Shown here piece by piece: positions 29,133 to 37,761 of a stretch of 64,000 nucleotides of DNA (its first letter is position 1; each line of letters starts with the position of its first letter). Below the pieces are notes generated by a model, which did no database searches, was not told where the DNA came from, and saw only the letters and a program-made list of their open reading frames with translations. The translations under genes and the position numbers were made by a program. Source of the DNA: [Muricauda] lutisoli (nom. illeg.) (GTDB taxonomy: Bacteria > Bacteroidota > Bacteroidia > Flavobacteriales > Flavobacteriaceae); contig NZ_JAFLND010000001.1 in NCBI RefSeq assembly GCF_017313105.1, positions 744,001 to 808,000 on the forward strand, read 5' to 3'.

Positions 29133-29849
29133 ATGGATACAGAGAAAAAAAAGATACTATTAGTTGAGGATGACCCAAATTTTGGAATTGTCCTAAAGGA
29201 TTATTTGACCATGAACGATTTTGATGTTGTCCTGGCCAAAAACGGAATGGAAGGATTTGAGAAGTTCAAAAAAGACAACTACGATGTATGTATCTTGGAT
29301 GTCATGATGCCTTATAAGGATGGGTTTACCTTGGCAAAAGAAATCCGTGAAAAGAACGAAAACGTTCCGATTATCTTTTTGACCGCTAAGACCATGAAGG
29401 AGGATGTTCTTAAGGGCTATAAGGCAGGTGCGGATGACTATTTGAACAAACCTTTTGATTCCGAGGTTCTTTTGATGAAGCTTAAGGCAATACTTCAAAG
29501 GAAAGCATCAAGTTCTTTGGCCGATAGTAAGCAGTTTGAATTTCAGATCGGAAATTTCCATTTGAACTCGAAACTACGCTTCTTAAAGTACAAAGAAGAA
29601 GAGCCGATAAAACTGTCACCAAAGGAAAACGAATTGTTGCGCTTGTTGGCGCTACACGAAAATGACCTGATGCCACGTGAATTGGCGTTGACCAAAATTT
29701 GGAGGGATGATAACTACTTCACTTCCAGAAGTATGGATGTGTATATTGCCAAGTTGAGAAAGTATCTTAAGAAAGATGACTTGGTTGAAATCCTCAACAT
29801 TCATGGAGAAGGATTTAGGCTCGTTGTAAAAGCAGAAAACGAACAATAA
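29133..29849 (+). CDS. OmpR/PhoB-family response regulator
   Basis: 238 residues. The receiver domain (1-125) has acidic pocket EDD (12-14), phospho-acceptor Asp56 (CILDVMMP) and Lys in LTAKT. The C-terminal winged helix (about 140-235) shows LSPKENELLRLLALHEN and SRSMDVYIAKLRKYLK then NIHGEGFRLVV, the OmpR-type DNA-binding signature. This class binds tandem half-sites about 10-11 bp apart, which fits the GTTAA repeats found at 2353, 27475, 59471 and 62004. RprY-like by memory. A bidirectional terminator follows. Confidence 0.93.
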   Translation: MDTEKKKILLVEDDPNFGIVLKDYLTMNDFDVVLAKNGMEGFEKFKKDNYDVCILDVMMPYKDGFTLAKEIREKNENVPIIFLTAKTMKEDVLKGYKAGADDYLNKPFDSEVLLMKLKAILQRKASSSLADSKQFEFQIGNFHLNSKLRFLKYKEEEPIKLSPKENELLRLLALHENDLMPRELALTKIWRDDNYFTSRSMDVYIAKLRKYLKKDDLVEILNIHGEGFRLVVKAENEQ

Positions 29850-29866
29850 TCAGTAATAAATAAATG

Positions 29867-29896
29867 AAAAAGCCACCTTTTTGGGTGGCTTTTTTT
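29867..29896. terminator. Bidirectional terminator
   Basis: AGCCACC (29871-29877) pairs with GGTGGCT (29884-29890), with A-run before and T-run after; separates the response-regulator gene from the convergent gntP. Confidence 0.9.
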
Positions 29897-31229
29897 ATAC
29901 CAGAACGTAGACTATGGATACCGTGACGACTCCAATAAATGCCAGAATAGTGGTCATCATGGTCCACGATTTAAATGTTTGCTTTTCCGTAATCCCTAAA
30001 TATTGACCAACAAGCCAAAAACCACTATCGTTGACATGGGAAAAAATACTGGCCCCGGAAGCAATGGCAATTACCATACAGGCCAACTCCAATGGGGCAA
30101 GGGATGTGTTTGCCAATAAGGGGGAAACCAATCCTGCAGCCGTGATCATGGCAACGGTAGAAGAACCCTGGACGATACGTACAATTGCTGCGCTGATAAA
30201 AGCAAACGCTAAAATAGGTATACCTGCATCGCTCAAAGAAGTAGCTAAAAGTTCACCGGCTCCGGTGTCGGTCAAAACCTGCTTAAAAACCCCGCCAGCA
30301 CCTGTCAATAGGATAATGGTGCCAGCTGGCGCCAAAGATTTCGTTGAAATCTTCAGCAGTTGGTCTTTAGTGAAACCTTTGCGCAATCCAAAAAAGTACC
30401 ACGCCAATAGATTGGCAATGATCAGGGCGGAAAACGGATGCCCGATCAAGGCAATGGTGTTTAAAAACAGCGGATCGGTGGCCCCGAATGTACCAGCAGC
30501 GACAATAGTGTTGAGCAGAATCAGTACAATGGGCAAACCAATGATCACCAATGTCTGACCTATGGGCGGTAGCTTTGGGTGATTTTCCTCTTCAATTTCT
30601 TCGGGAGCGGCAACAAAAATCTTTTTTGAAATACGTTTTCCGAACCAGAGCCCGGCAATTAAAGCAGTTGGAATACCAGCTATAAACCCCATTAAAATGA
30701 CCCAGCCCAAATCCACCCCGATAATATCGGCAACCGCAATGGGTCCGGGGGTGGGGGGTATAAAGGCATGTGTAATGGCCAATCCGGCCAACAAGGGAAT
30801 GGCATACAGCAACAATGATTTTCCCGTTTTACGTTGAAGGGCATACATCATCGGCACCAATATGATGAAAGCTACATCAAAAAAAACCGGAATGGCGATC
30901 AAAAATCCAGAAACCACCATTGCAGACGGAGCTCTTTTTAGTCCAAACTTGGATATCATAAAATTGGCAATTGCCTTTGCTCCCCCAGAAGCTTCAAGGA
31001 TACCGCCAAAAATAGCACCGAGGCCCACGACCGTGGCAACAAAGCCCAGAGTGCCGCCCATCCCCTTTTGGATGGTGTTTATAATTTGGTTTGCATCTAA
31101 ACCAGCAATAAGTCCAACAGCAATACTACCTATCAATAAGGCAATAAAAGCGTGTATTCGCAACTTTAGAATAAGAAACAGCAGGATGGCAATTCCTATA
31201 ATGACTGCCATGAAAAGGTTGAATTCCAT
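29895..31229 (-). CDS. gntP: GntP-family gluconate:H+ symporter
   Basis: 444 residues with about 12-14 transmembrane segments, starting MEFNLFMAVIIGIAILLFLI. Family features include GALHAFIPPTPGP-type sequence (here AITHAFIPPTPGPIAVADI) and HVNDSGFWLVGQYLGIT near the C-terminus. It imports gluconate or a related sugar acid. The gluconokinase gene lies 6 bases upstream, which makes gluconate the likely substrate. It is the last gene of a long leftward block. Confidence 0.93.
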   Translation of the reverse strand: MEFNLFMAVIIGIAILLFLILKLRIHAFIALLIGSIAVGLIAGLDANQIINTIQKGMGGTLGFVATVVGLGAIFGGILEASGGAKAIANFMISKFGLKRAPSAMVVSGFLIAIPVFFDVAFIILVPMMYALQRKTGKSLLLYAIPLLAGLAITHAFIPPTPGPIAVADIIGVDLGWVILMGFIAGIPTALIAGLWFGKRISKKIFVAAPEEIEEENHPKLPPIGQTLVIIGLPIVLILLNTIVAAGTFGATDPLFLNTIALIGHPFSALIIANLLAWYFFGLRKGFTKDQLLKISTKSLAPAGTIILLTGAGGVFKQVLTDTGAGELLATSLSDAGIPILAFAFISAAIVRIVQGSSTVAMITAAGLVSPLLANTSLAPLELACMVIAIASGASIFSHVNDSGFWLVGQYLGITEKQTFKSWTMMTTILAFIGVVTVSIVYVLV

Positions 31230-31235
31230 GATGTG

Positions 31236-31727
31236 TTAGAGTTGTTTTACAATTTCCTTGACAATCTTTTCCGGTGTCTTATCTATGGAAACTTTAATTG
31301 CTTTGGATGGAGGTTCCAATGTATCAAATTGCGACTTTAATAAGTCAATGGGCATAAAATGGCCTTTTCGCTCGTCCAGCCTGGATTTTATCAAGTCAAA
31401 TGAACCCTCTAGATAAACAAATGCCAAACAACTTCCCATACCTGCCCTTAGCAGGCTTCTATAATTTTTTTTTAGGGCAGAGCATGCAATGATGGCACCT
31501 GTATGTTTATGTTCCACGGCAAGCTTGTTAAGTTGAATCAGCCATTCTTTCCGGTCGTCATCATTCAATGGATTGCCAGCACGCATTTTTTTTATGTTAG
31601 CTTTGGGATGAAAGTCGTCACCATCGAAAAAAGGTCGAGATAATTCTTTTGATAGCAGTTTTCCGATTTCGGTCTTACCCGAACCACTGACTCCCATAAC
31701 CACTATCACAGTTTTACCGTTAGGCAT
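31236..31727 (-). CDS. gntK: Gluconokinase
   Basis: 163 residues, P-loop kinase. Walker A is VVMGVSGSGKTEIGKLL; substrate-binding FFDGDDFHPKANIKKM and NPLNDDDRKEWLI, and CSALKKNYRSLLR are all GntK hallmarks. It phosphorylates gluconate to 6-phosphogluconate for the Entner-Doudoroff or pentose phosphate pathway. It overlaps the end of miaA by 8 bases and precedes gntP, so uptake and activation are encoded together. No GntR-type regulator is adjacent. Confidence 0.94.
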   Translation of the reverse strand: MPNGKTVIVVMGVSGSGKTEIGKLLSKELSRPFFDGDDFHPKANIKKMRAGNPLNDDDRKEWLIQLNKLAVEHKHTGAIIACSALKKNYRSLLRAGMGSCLAFVYLEGSFDLIKSRLDERKGHFMPIDLLKSQFDTLEPPSKAIKVSIDKTPEKIVKEIVKQL

Positions 31728-32643
31728 AAAGGTCGGTTTTAAGTCGGTCTGTTACCATTTGGAGCACCTCTTTTGGTTCAGCATTGTAAGGTACCCACAA
31801 AATAGCATCGTTTTTTCGCAACCATGTAAGTTGCCGTTTGGCGAAGCGCCTGGTGTTCTTTTTTATTTCCGAAACGGCAAAATCCAAGGTGCAATGACCT
31901 TCAATATATTCAAAAAGTTCTTTGTAACCAACTGTTTGTAGCGCGTTCAGTTCTTTGTGGGGATAAAGTTTTTTGGCTTCTTCCAGCAGTCCTGCATCCA
32001 TCATCAGGTCCACTCGGGTATTTATCCGCTGGTAAATCGTTTCTCTGGGGGCGTCAATGCCAATATAAAGGGTTTTGAACCGTCGTTCTGCTTTGGGCTG
32101 GTTCAAATACGATGAATAAGGTTTATCAGCTGTCAAACACACCTCCAGAGCCCTAATCAATCGATGTGGATTGTCCAAGTCAACAGTTTTGTAGTATTCG
32201 GGGTCCCGTTGTTCGAGTTCTTTCTGGAGACTTTCCAAGCCCTCTTCTTCCAGTTGTTGATTGAGCTGTTTCCGTATTTTCGGGTCAACCTCTGGAAAAT
32301 CGTCCAATCCGGATACAACGGCATCAACATAAAGCCCACTGCCGCCGACCATAACCACGATATCTTTTTTCTGGAATACATCATCCAACAGATTAATGGC
32401 CTCCTTTTCAAAATCACCGACCGAGTAGGGCTCAAAAATACTTTTATGCTGAATGAAATGATGAGTGGCCTCGCTCAACTCTTCTTTGGAAGGTACTGCG
32501 GTACCAATTTCCATCTCTTTAAAAAACTGGCGGGAGTCAGCAGAAATTATTTCTGTGTCAAAATGTTTGGCCAATTGAATACCCAACGAGGTTTTCCCAA
32601 TGGCTGTGGGCCCTACTACGGCTAACAAAACTTTTGTATTCAT
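31720..32643 (-). CDS. miaA: tRNA dimethylallyltransferase MiaA
   Basis: 307 residues. P-loop VVGPTAIGKTSLGIQLAK at the N-terminus, ISADSRQFFKEMEIGTAVPS, GGSGLYVDAV and the C-terminal RRFAKRQLTWLRK are the family signature. It adds an isopentenyl group to A37 of tRNAs reading UNN codons, improving decoding. The start is the ATG at 32643, which overlaps the channel stop (ATGA); an in-frame upstream codon at 32658 is not needed. gntK overlaps its 3' end by 8 bases. Confidence 0.95.
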   Translation of the reverse strand: MNTKVLLAVVGPTAIGKTSLGIQLAKHFDTEIISADSRQFFKEMEIGTAVPSKEELSEATHHFIQHKSIFEPYSVGDFEKEAINLLDDVFQKKDIVVMVGGSGLYVDAVVSGLDDFPEVDPKIRKQLNQQLEEEGLESLQKELEQRDPEYYKTVDLDNPHRLIRALEVCLTADKPYSSYLNQPKAERRFKTLYIGIDAPRETIYQRINTRVDLMMDAGLLEEAKKLYPHKELNALQTVGYKELFEYIEGHCTLDFAVSEIKKNTRRFAKRQLTWLRKNDAILWVPYNAEPKEVLQMVTDRLKTDLYA

Positions 32644-33491
32644 AAAGGGTGTCCGCAATTAAAGCAATGTGTGGCATCATCTCTATGGCCTTCTATTCCG
32701 CAACTAGGACAGGCCTGGGTGTTCACATGCACCATAAATCCATCATCCTCTTCGTCATGGCTATTATTTTTGTTTCGAGCAAATTCTGCCGTAACAATTC
32801 CGGTAGGCACTGCTATAATACCATAACCCAAAATCATGATCACGGTTGCCAAAAACTGCCCTAGATTGGTTTGGGGGGCAATATCGCCATAACCTACCGT
32901 GGTAAGGGTTACAATAGTCCAGTAAATACTTTTGGGAATGCTTGTAAAGCCGGACTCATCACCTTCTACAATATACATGATGGTACCCAGGATCACGGAT
33001 AAAATCAAAACCACATAAATAAACACAGCGATCTTGGCTCGACTTGCTTTTAACGCTGACTGTAATTGTGAGGCCTCGCCCATAAATTTAACGAGCTTGA
33101 GTATCCTGAAAATCCGTAGCAAACGAAAAGCCCTTACTGCCAATAGAACCTGTGAGCCCGCTAAAATGTATGATAGGTAAAGTGGTATGGTGGATAAAAA
33201 ATCAATGATGCCGTAAAAACTGAAAATATATTTCAAAGGCTTTTTTATGCTTATCAACCGCGCAATATACTCCAGGGTAAAGAAAATGGTAACTATCCAT
33301 TCAAGGCTCAGTAACGTATCGTGGTGATGCTCATCAAAATCATCAATACTTTCCAACATCACCAAAATTACACTGATGATGATCAGTATAAAAAGCAGGA
33401 TATCAAAAAACTTGCCCGATGGAGTGTCCGCTTCATAAATAACTTCATGAAGTTTATTTTTCCATTTGGGAAGTGGTTTGTTATCTTTCAA
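32640..33491 (-). CDS. Voltage-gated-type potassium channel with C-terminal zinc ribbon
   Basis: 283 residues with six transmembrane segments (about 30-235). S4-like helix VRAFRLLRIFRILKLVKFM carries regularly spaced Arg; the pore has TIVTLTTVGYGDIAP, the K+ selectivity filter. After S6 a cytoplasmic tail ends with a four-Cys zinc-ribbon: CPSCGIEGHRDDATHCFNCG. The tail is a small metal-binding module not usual for Kch-type channels. Three bases separate it from the exonuclease gene upstream, and it overlaps miaA by 4 bases. Confidence 0.88.
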   Translation of the reverse strand: MKDNKPLPKWKNKLHEVIYEADTPSGKFFDILLFILIIISVILVMLESIDDFDEHHHDTLLSLEWIVTIFFTLEYIARLISIKKPLKYIFSFYGIIDFLSTIPLYLSYILAGSQVLLAVRAFRLLRIFRILKLVKFMGEASQLQSALKASRAKIAVFIYVVLILSVILGTIMYIVEGDESGFTSIPKSIYWTIVTLTTVGYGDIAPQTNLGQFLATVIMILGYGIIAVPTGIVTAEFARNKNNSHDEEDDGFMVHVNTQACPSCGIEGHRDDATHCFNCGHPL

Positions 33492-33494
33492 TGA

Positions 33495-34826
33495 TCAGGA
33501 GGTTAATGGTATGGTTTTAAGCCGATTGTTTTTTCTTAGATAGGTTTCAACAATAAATGTGGTATTTTCATCACCCCTCATGGGAGTCATTATAGATTCT
33601 AAGATATGAATATTATTGATTTGATGGTTGAGTTCTACATAGCCAAACCCTTGGAGCCTACCATTTTTTATCAAAATAAAACTACGCTCCCCTGTTTCCC
33701 TGCCACGATCTGTTAATGCAATGCTCTTTTCTCGAACACTGTACTTTTCAAAAGCGGACAATACTTTTTCGTTACAATTGGATGCATTTAGTTCGGATTG
33801 CTCGTGAACGCATTTATTTTCTGTTCCCAGTGAGGATGGACAAAGTTCAAATTCTGTAGATAACTTCTCCAAAAAGCTTTTGGCCGCTTCAGTTCCGTTG
33901 AAGGCCATTTTTTTGTGTTCGAGCGACCGATTCTTTTCAACTTCCAATATGATATGCTCCGTTCCGTTCTGGCTAAAGTCTATTGTATGTGTAAAGAGTT
34001 TACTTTTCGAAACGTGATTATGGCGAGGCTTGTTCTTTTTTTGCTCTACATAGGCCTTTAAAATGGCGATGAGCTCGCTGCCCGTGGTTTCATACGTGAC
34101 TTTCTTGGTTTCTTTTTGAAGTTTGCGTGCCAGTTTGCCCACATTGGTAAAATGCTGGTTCACCCTTTTTTTAATGTCCTTGGTTTTTCCCAGAAAGATG
34201 ATTTCACCATCCTTATCGTGCATATAGTACACACCGGTTTCCGATGGGAGGCTAAAAACCATATCCAATTGGTTTGGGGACAGTTCGCCATGCGTCTCTT
34301 CTCGGATAACTTCAGTAATGATTTTCTTGTCCGAATCTTTATCCAGCAACAATTTAAAGAGCTTCAAGGTGGCAAGTGCATCTCCATTAGCGCGATGTCT
34401 ATCGCTCATGGGAATGCCCAAGGAACGGGCCAATTTCCCCAAGCTATGTGATTCTGCCTCCGGAATGAGTTGTTTGGATAAATCCACTGTACAAAGGGTC
34501 TTTCGCTGAAAATCATAGCCCAATCTTCGAAACTCCGTTCTAAGAATACGATAGTCGAACTGAGCGTTATGCGCTACCAAAACGGTACCTTCGGTAATCT
34601 CCACAATACGTTTGGCCACTTCGTGAAATTTGGGTGCCGAACGTAACATTTTATTGCTGATGCCCGTGAGTTTGACCACAAAGGGCTGGATTTCCCTTTC
34701 CGGATTGATCAAACAAATAAATTTATCCACGACCCGTTGCCCATCAAACCTGTGGATGGCGATTTCGGTAATGCCTTCCTCATTGTATTTTCCTCCTGTG
34801 CTTTCAATGTCTAGTATCGCGTACAT
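33495..34826 (-). CDS. DEDD exonuclease fused to GIY-YIG endonuclease domain
   Basis: 443 residues. Domain 1 (1-165) is a DnaQ/epsilon-type 3'-5' exonuclease: ILDIESTGG (DxE), HNAQFDYRIL and HRANGDALAT supply the acidic and His residues (DEDDh). Domain 2 (about 190-280) is GIY-YIG/UvrC-N like: ETGVYYMHDKDGEIIFLGKT, KKRVNQHF with the Arg, and SELIAILKAYVEQKK with the Glu. A C-terminal region of about 160 residues, with five Cys but no clear fold, follows. Related fusions (polymerase III epsilon-like with UvrC/Cho domain) are known; a role in DNA repair is likely. 12 bases after yggS. Confidence 0.88.
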   Translation of the reverse strand: MYAILDIESTGGKYNEEGITEIAIHRFDGQRVVDKFICLINPEREIQPFVVKLTGISNKMLRSAPKFHEVAKRIVEITEGTVLVAHNAQFDYRILRTEFRRLGYDFQRKTLCTVDLSKQLIPEAESHSLGKLARSLGIPMSDRHRANGDALATLKLFKLLLDKDSDKKIITEVIREETHGELSPNQLDMVFSLPSETGVYYMHDKDGEIIFLGKTKDIKKRVNQHFTNVGKLARKLQKETKKVTYETTGSELIAILKAYVEQKKNKPRHNHVSKSKLFTHTIDFSQNGTEHIILEVEKNRSLEHKKMAFNGTEAAKSFLEKLSTEFELCPSSLGTENKCVHEQSELNASNCNEKVLSAFEKYSVREKSIALTDRGRETGERSFILIKNGRLQGFGYVELNHQINNIHILESIMTPMRGDENTTFIVETYLRKNNRLKTIPLTS

Positions 34827-34838
34827 GGAAATTACTGG

Positions 34839-35498
34839 TTATGAATAGTTTCTAGCCCCAAATATACTGCTTCCGATCCGTACCATGTTGCTGCCTTGCT
34901 CCATGGCTATCTTATAATCGCCGCTCATGCCCATGGAAAGGATGGTAATGTCGTTCAGTTTTGTTTTAAGGTCGTCAAACATGGATTTAAGTTGGGCAAA
35001 CTCTTTACGGACCTGTTTTTCGTCATCTGTAAAAGTGGCCATGCCCATTAAACCAACAATTTTGATGTACTCCATGGCCTTAAATGCATCAGACTCGATG
35101 AGTTCATCCAGTTCTGCTTTGTCCAGACCAAACTTAGTATCCTCTTCGGCAATATGGATTTGAAGCAGACAAGGAATTACACGATCGTGCTTTTTTGCCT
35201 GCTTGTTGATTTCCTTCAGTAGGCGAGGACTGTCCACACCATGGATCAGTGAAACAAATTCGGCCATATATTTAACCTTGTTTCGCTGCACGTGGCCTAT
35301 CATGTGCCATTCGATGTCCTTGGGCAGATCTTCCCACTTTTGGACCATCTCCTGCACCTTGTTTTCCCCAAACACCCTTTGCCCCGCCTCGTAAGCCTCC
35401 ATAATATCCTTGTTGGGCTTGGTTTTGGACACGGCGACCAGGGTAACTCCTTCGGGGAGTTCGGATTTTATTGTATTTAGATTATCTTTTATGGACAT
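34839..35498 (-). CDS. yggS: YggS-family PLP homeostasis protein
   Basis: 219 residues, the alanine-racemase-like PLP barrel without the second domain. Motifs: LVAVSKTKPNKDIMEAYEAG with the PLP Lys, FGENKVQEM, WHMIGHVQRNKVKYM, and the phosphate-binding LSMGMSGDYKIAMEQGSNMVRIGSSIFGAR region near the end. It binds PLP and maintains B6 and amino-acid balance rather than acting as a racemase. A palindromic repeat (35510-35575) lies directly upstream, between it and the DUF1015 gene. Confidence 0.94.
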   Translation of the reverse strand: MSIKDNLNTIKSELPEGVTLVAVSKTKPNKDIMEAYEAGQRVFGENKVQEMVQKWEDLPKDIEWHMIGHVQRNKVKYMAEFVSLIHGVDSPRLLKEINKQAKKHDRVIPCLLQIHIAEEDTKFGLDKAELDELIESDAFKAMEYIKIVGLMGMATFTDDEKQVRKEFAQLKSMFDDLKTKLNDITILSMGMSGDYKIAMEQGSNMVRIGSSIFGARNYS

Positions 35499-35509
35499 AG
35501 TTTAAAATG

Positions 35510-35575
35510 ATGTCATTCCGCACTTGATGCGGAATCTTTTAAATTTATGGATTCCTGCTTTCGCAGGAATGACAT
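35510..35575. repeat. Double-hairpin REP-like palindromic repeat
   Basis: Outer arms ATGTCATTCC (35510-35519) and GGAATGACAT (35566-35575) enclose two different hairpins: CCGCA...TGCGG (35518-35532) and TTCCTGC-TTTC-GCAGGAA. It starts 11 bases upstream of yggS and ends 3 bases from the DUF1015 stop. Similar GTCATTCC...GGAATGAC palindromes are scattered through many bacterial genomes as REP-type repeats. Confidence 0.75.
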
Positions 35576-35578
35576 TTA

Positions 35579-36814
35579 TTACAATTCATAAATAGCTAGC
35601 CCGCTGCGGAGCTTAGGTTCAATATACGTGCTTTTTGGGGGCATTACCAAACCAGCATCTGCAATTGCCTTGATTTCTTCAATGGTGGTGGGAACCAGGC
35701 TGAAACCCACCGCATAGCGGCCAGAGTCTACCAAATCCTTCATTTGGATAAGGTTGTTTTTGCCATAGCCGTAGCAAATTCGCTTATCGTTTCTAAGGTC
35801 TGTGATGCCCAAAATAGGCTCTAAAATGGTTTTGTAAAGGATTTGAGTGTCCAATTTGCTCAGTGCATCTGTAAACTCATGGTTGGTTTTCCTGAAATGC
35901 AGGGTGTAGAACTCTCCTTCCAAATACATACTGAACTCATGTTTTTTGGATGGTTTGCACAGTCCGTCTTCCCTTTTCTCTATTCTGAAATGCTCGTCCA
36001 ACTGAATCAGAAATTCCTTTTTGGAATAACCGTTCAAATCTTTGACCATACGATTGAACTCAGAGATCTTCATTTGGGATTCAGGAATCAGGTAGGCCAT
36101 AAAATAATTATAAGCCTCTTCTCCGGTATGATTATCGTTTTCGGACATTTTTAGTTCTGCCAATAAGCTGGACGAGGCACTGCGATGGTGTCCATCGGCG
36201 ATATAGAGCGTATCGAGGTCACCAAAGGCCTTTTCCAGTTTTTCAATCCCTTCGGGATAAGAGATTTTCCAAAGTTTATGGTTCACCCTATCCGTTGTGG
36301 TGAAGTCGTATTCGGGCTTTCGTTCAATTTTACGCTGAAATATCTCATCTACCAATGCATTGTCCTCGTAGGTCATTAAAACGGGCTCTGCATTAAAACC
36401 TACGGTATGTAGGTAGTCTGCAAACAGCTCTTCACGATCTTGGATGGTGTCCTCGTGTTTTTTTATGACATTGCTCCTGTAGTCATCCACGCTGCAGGCA
36501 CAAAAGAAGCCCAAGCTCTTAAAATCATCTTTTTCGATTTGATACAGATAAAAACTGGGCTCATCATCTTTTTGAAAAATGTTTTCCTCCAAAAACTCCA
36601 AATACCGATTGTGGACAAGTCCAAACCGTTCCTTGCCCTTGATGTTCTTTTCAAACTTGAACCCTGGGTTGATGATGTGCAGAAAAGAGAACGGGTTGTA
36701 CTGCAATACCGCTTTCAGTTCCTCTTTGGAGTATTCCTCGTAGGAGCGCGATGCAACAAAAAAAGCTTTGTCCTTTGTTGGGCGTATGGCCTTAAAAGGT
36801 TTTACAATGGCCAT
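35579..36814 (-). CDS. DUF1015 family protein
   Basis: 411 residues, cytoplasmic. It starts MAIVKPFKAIRPTKDKA and has LYIADGHHRSASSSLLAEL and NYFMAYLIPESQMKISEFNR, which are the recognised features of the DUF1015 (YbaK/SerK-like kinase fold) family; a related archaeal protein is a free-serine kinase and GHHR is part of its active site. So a small-molecule kinase is plausible but untested. It lies 6 bases after hbd, and is followed by the REP-like repeat. Confidence 0.85.
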   Translation of the reverse strand: MAIVKPFKAIRPTKDKAFFVASRSYEEYSKEELKAVLQYNPFSFLHIINPGFKFEKNIKGKERFGLVHNRYLEFLEENIFQKDDEPSFYLYQIEKDDFKSLGFFCACSVDDYRSNVIKKHEDTIQDREELFADYLHTVGFNAEPVLMTYEDNALVDEIFQRKIERKPEYDFTTTDRVNHKLWKISYPEGIEKLEKAFGDLDTLYIADGHHRSASSSLLAELKMSENDNHTGEEAYNYFMAYLIPESQMKISEFNRMVKDLNGYSKKEFLIQLDEHFRIEKREDGLCKPSKKHEFSMYLEGEFYTLHFRKTNHEFTDALSKLDTQILYKTILEPILGITDLRNDKRICYGYGKNNLIQMKDLVDSGRYAVGFSLVPTTIEEIKAIADAGLVMPPKSTYIEPKLRSGLAIYEL

Positions 36815-36820
36815 GAAATC

Positions 36821-37708
36821 TTATTTGAATTGTGTGGAAACGTTTTCAGCTTTTCTGGATTCGGAATAATCGTAAAAACCTTCGCCCGATTTCACCCCCA
36901 ATTTACCAGCCATTACCATATTGACAAGTAGGGGGCAGGGGGCGTATTTTGGGTTTTTAAACCCATCGTACATGACATTTAAAATGGAAAGGCATACATC
37001 CAATCCGATAAAATCCGCCAATTGGAGCGGACCCATGGGATGCGCCATGCCCAATTTCATTACGGTGTCGATTTCTTGAACACCGGCAACGCCATTGTAA
37101 AGGGTTTCGATGGATTCGTTGATCATTGGCATTAAAATGCGGTTGGCCACAAATCCAGGATAATCGTTTACCTCGGTCGGGGTTTTCCCCAATTTTCTGG
37201 AAAGCTCCATAATGGTTTCCGTTACCTTGTCCGAGGTGCTGTAACCGCGGATGATCTCTACCAGCTTCATGATCGGAACAGGGTTCATAAAGTGCATTCC
37301 GATAACTTTTTCCGGCCGATTGGTGACGGCACCAATTTGCGTGATGGAAATAGAGGACGTATTGGTGGCCAAAATGGTTTCTGCTTTGCAGGCCTCGTCC
37401 AAATCCTTGAAAATCTTGAGTTTGATGTCCAGGTTCTCCGTTGCGGCTTCAACCACCAAATCCGTATCCGATACACCATCTTTAAGATTCGTATAGGTGG
37501 AAATATTGCCGAGCGTAGCCTCTTTTTTGGCCTCGTCGATTACCTCTTTGGCGATCATCCGGTCCAAATTCTTGGTAATGGTGGCCATTCCTTTGTCCAA
37601 GGATGCTTGTGCAACATCCACCAAATTGACCTTATATCCGTTCTGTGCAAAAACATGGGCTATTCCGTTCCCCATGGTTCCAGCACCGATTACTGCTATT
37701 TGTTCCAT
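36821..37708 (-). CDS. hbd: 3-hydroxybutyryl-CoA dehydrogenase
   Basis: 295 residues. N-terminal NAD-binding motif AVIGAGTMGNGIAHVFAQNG, then the catalytic region NTSSISITQIG and GMHFMNPVPIMKLVEII with the catalytic His, and a C-terminal domain with MAHPMGPLQLADFIGLDV. It oxidises 3-hydroxyacyl-CoA or runs in reverse in butanoate metabolism or beta-oxidation. It heads a unit with DUF1015. A perfect 11-base palindrome (ACAACTGTTGT, 37721-37731) lies 13 bases upstream and may be an operator. Confidence 0.94.
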   Translation of the reverse strand: MEQIAVIGAGTMGNGIAHVFAQNGYKVNLVDVAQASLDKGMATITKNLDRMIAKEVIDEAKKEATLGNISTYTNLKDGVSDTDLVVEAATENLDIKLKIFKDLDEACKAETILATNTSSISITQIGAVTNRPEKVIGMHFMNPVPIMKLVEIIRGYSTSDKVTETIMELSRKLGKTPTEVNDYPGFVANRILMPMINESIETLYNGVAGVQEIDTVMKLGMAHPMGPLQLADFIGLDVCLSILNVMYDGFKNPKYAPCPLLVNMVMAGKLGVKSGEGFYDYSESRKAENVSTQFK

Positions 37709-37761
37709 AGTATATTATTTACAACTGTTGTCAATTCGAACAAGATCGAAAATAACGACGA

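Noticed and set aside
30031..30558. 175-codon plus-strand ORF
   Set aside because: Antisense to gntP, with no homology-like features; a shadow of the membrane protein gene.
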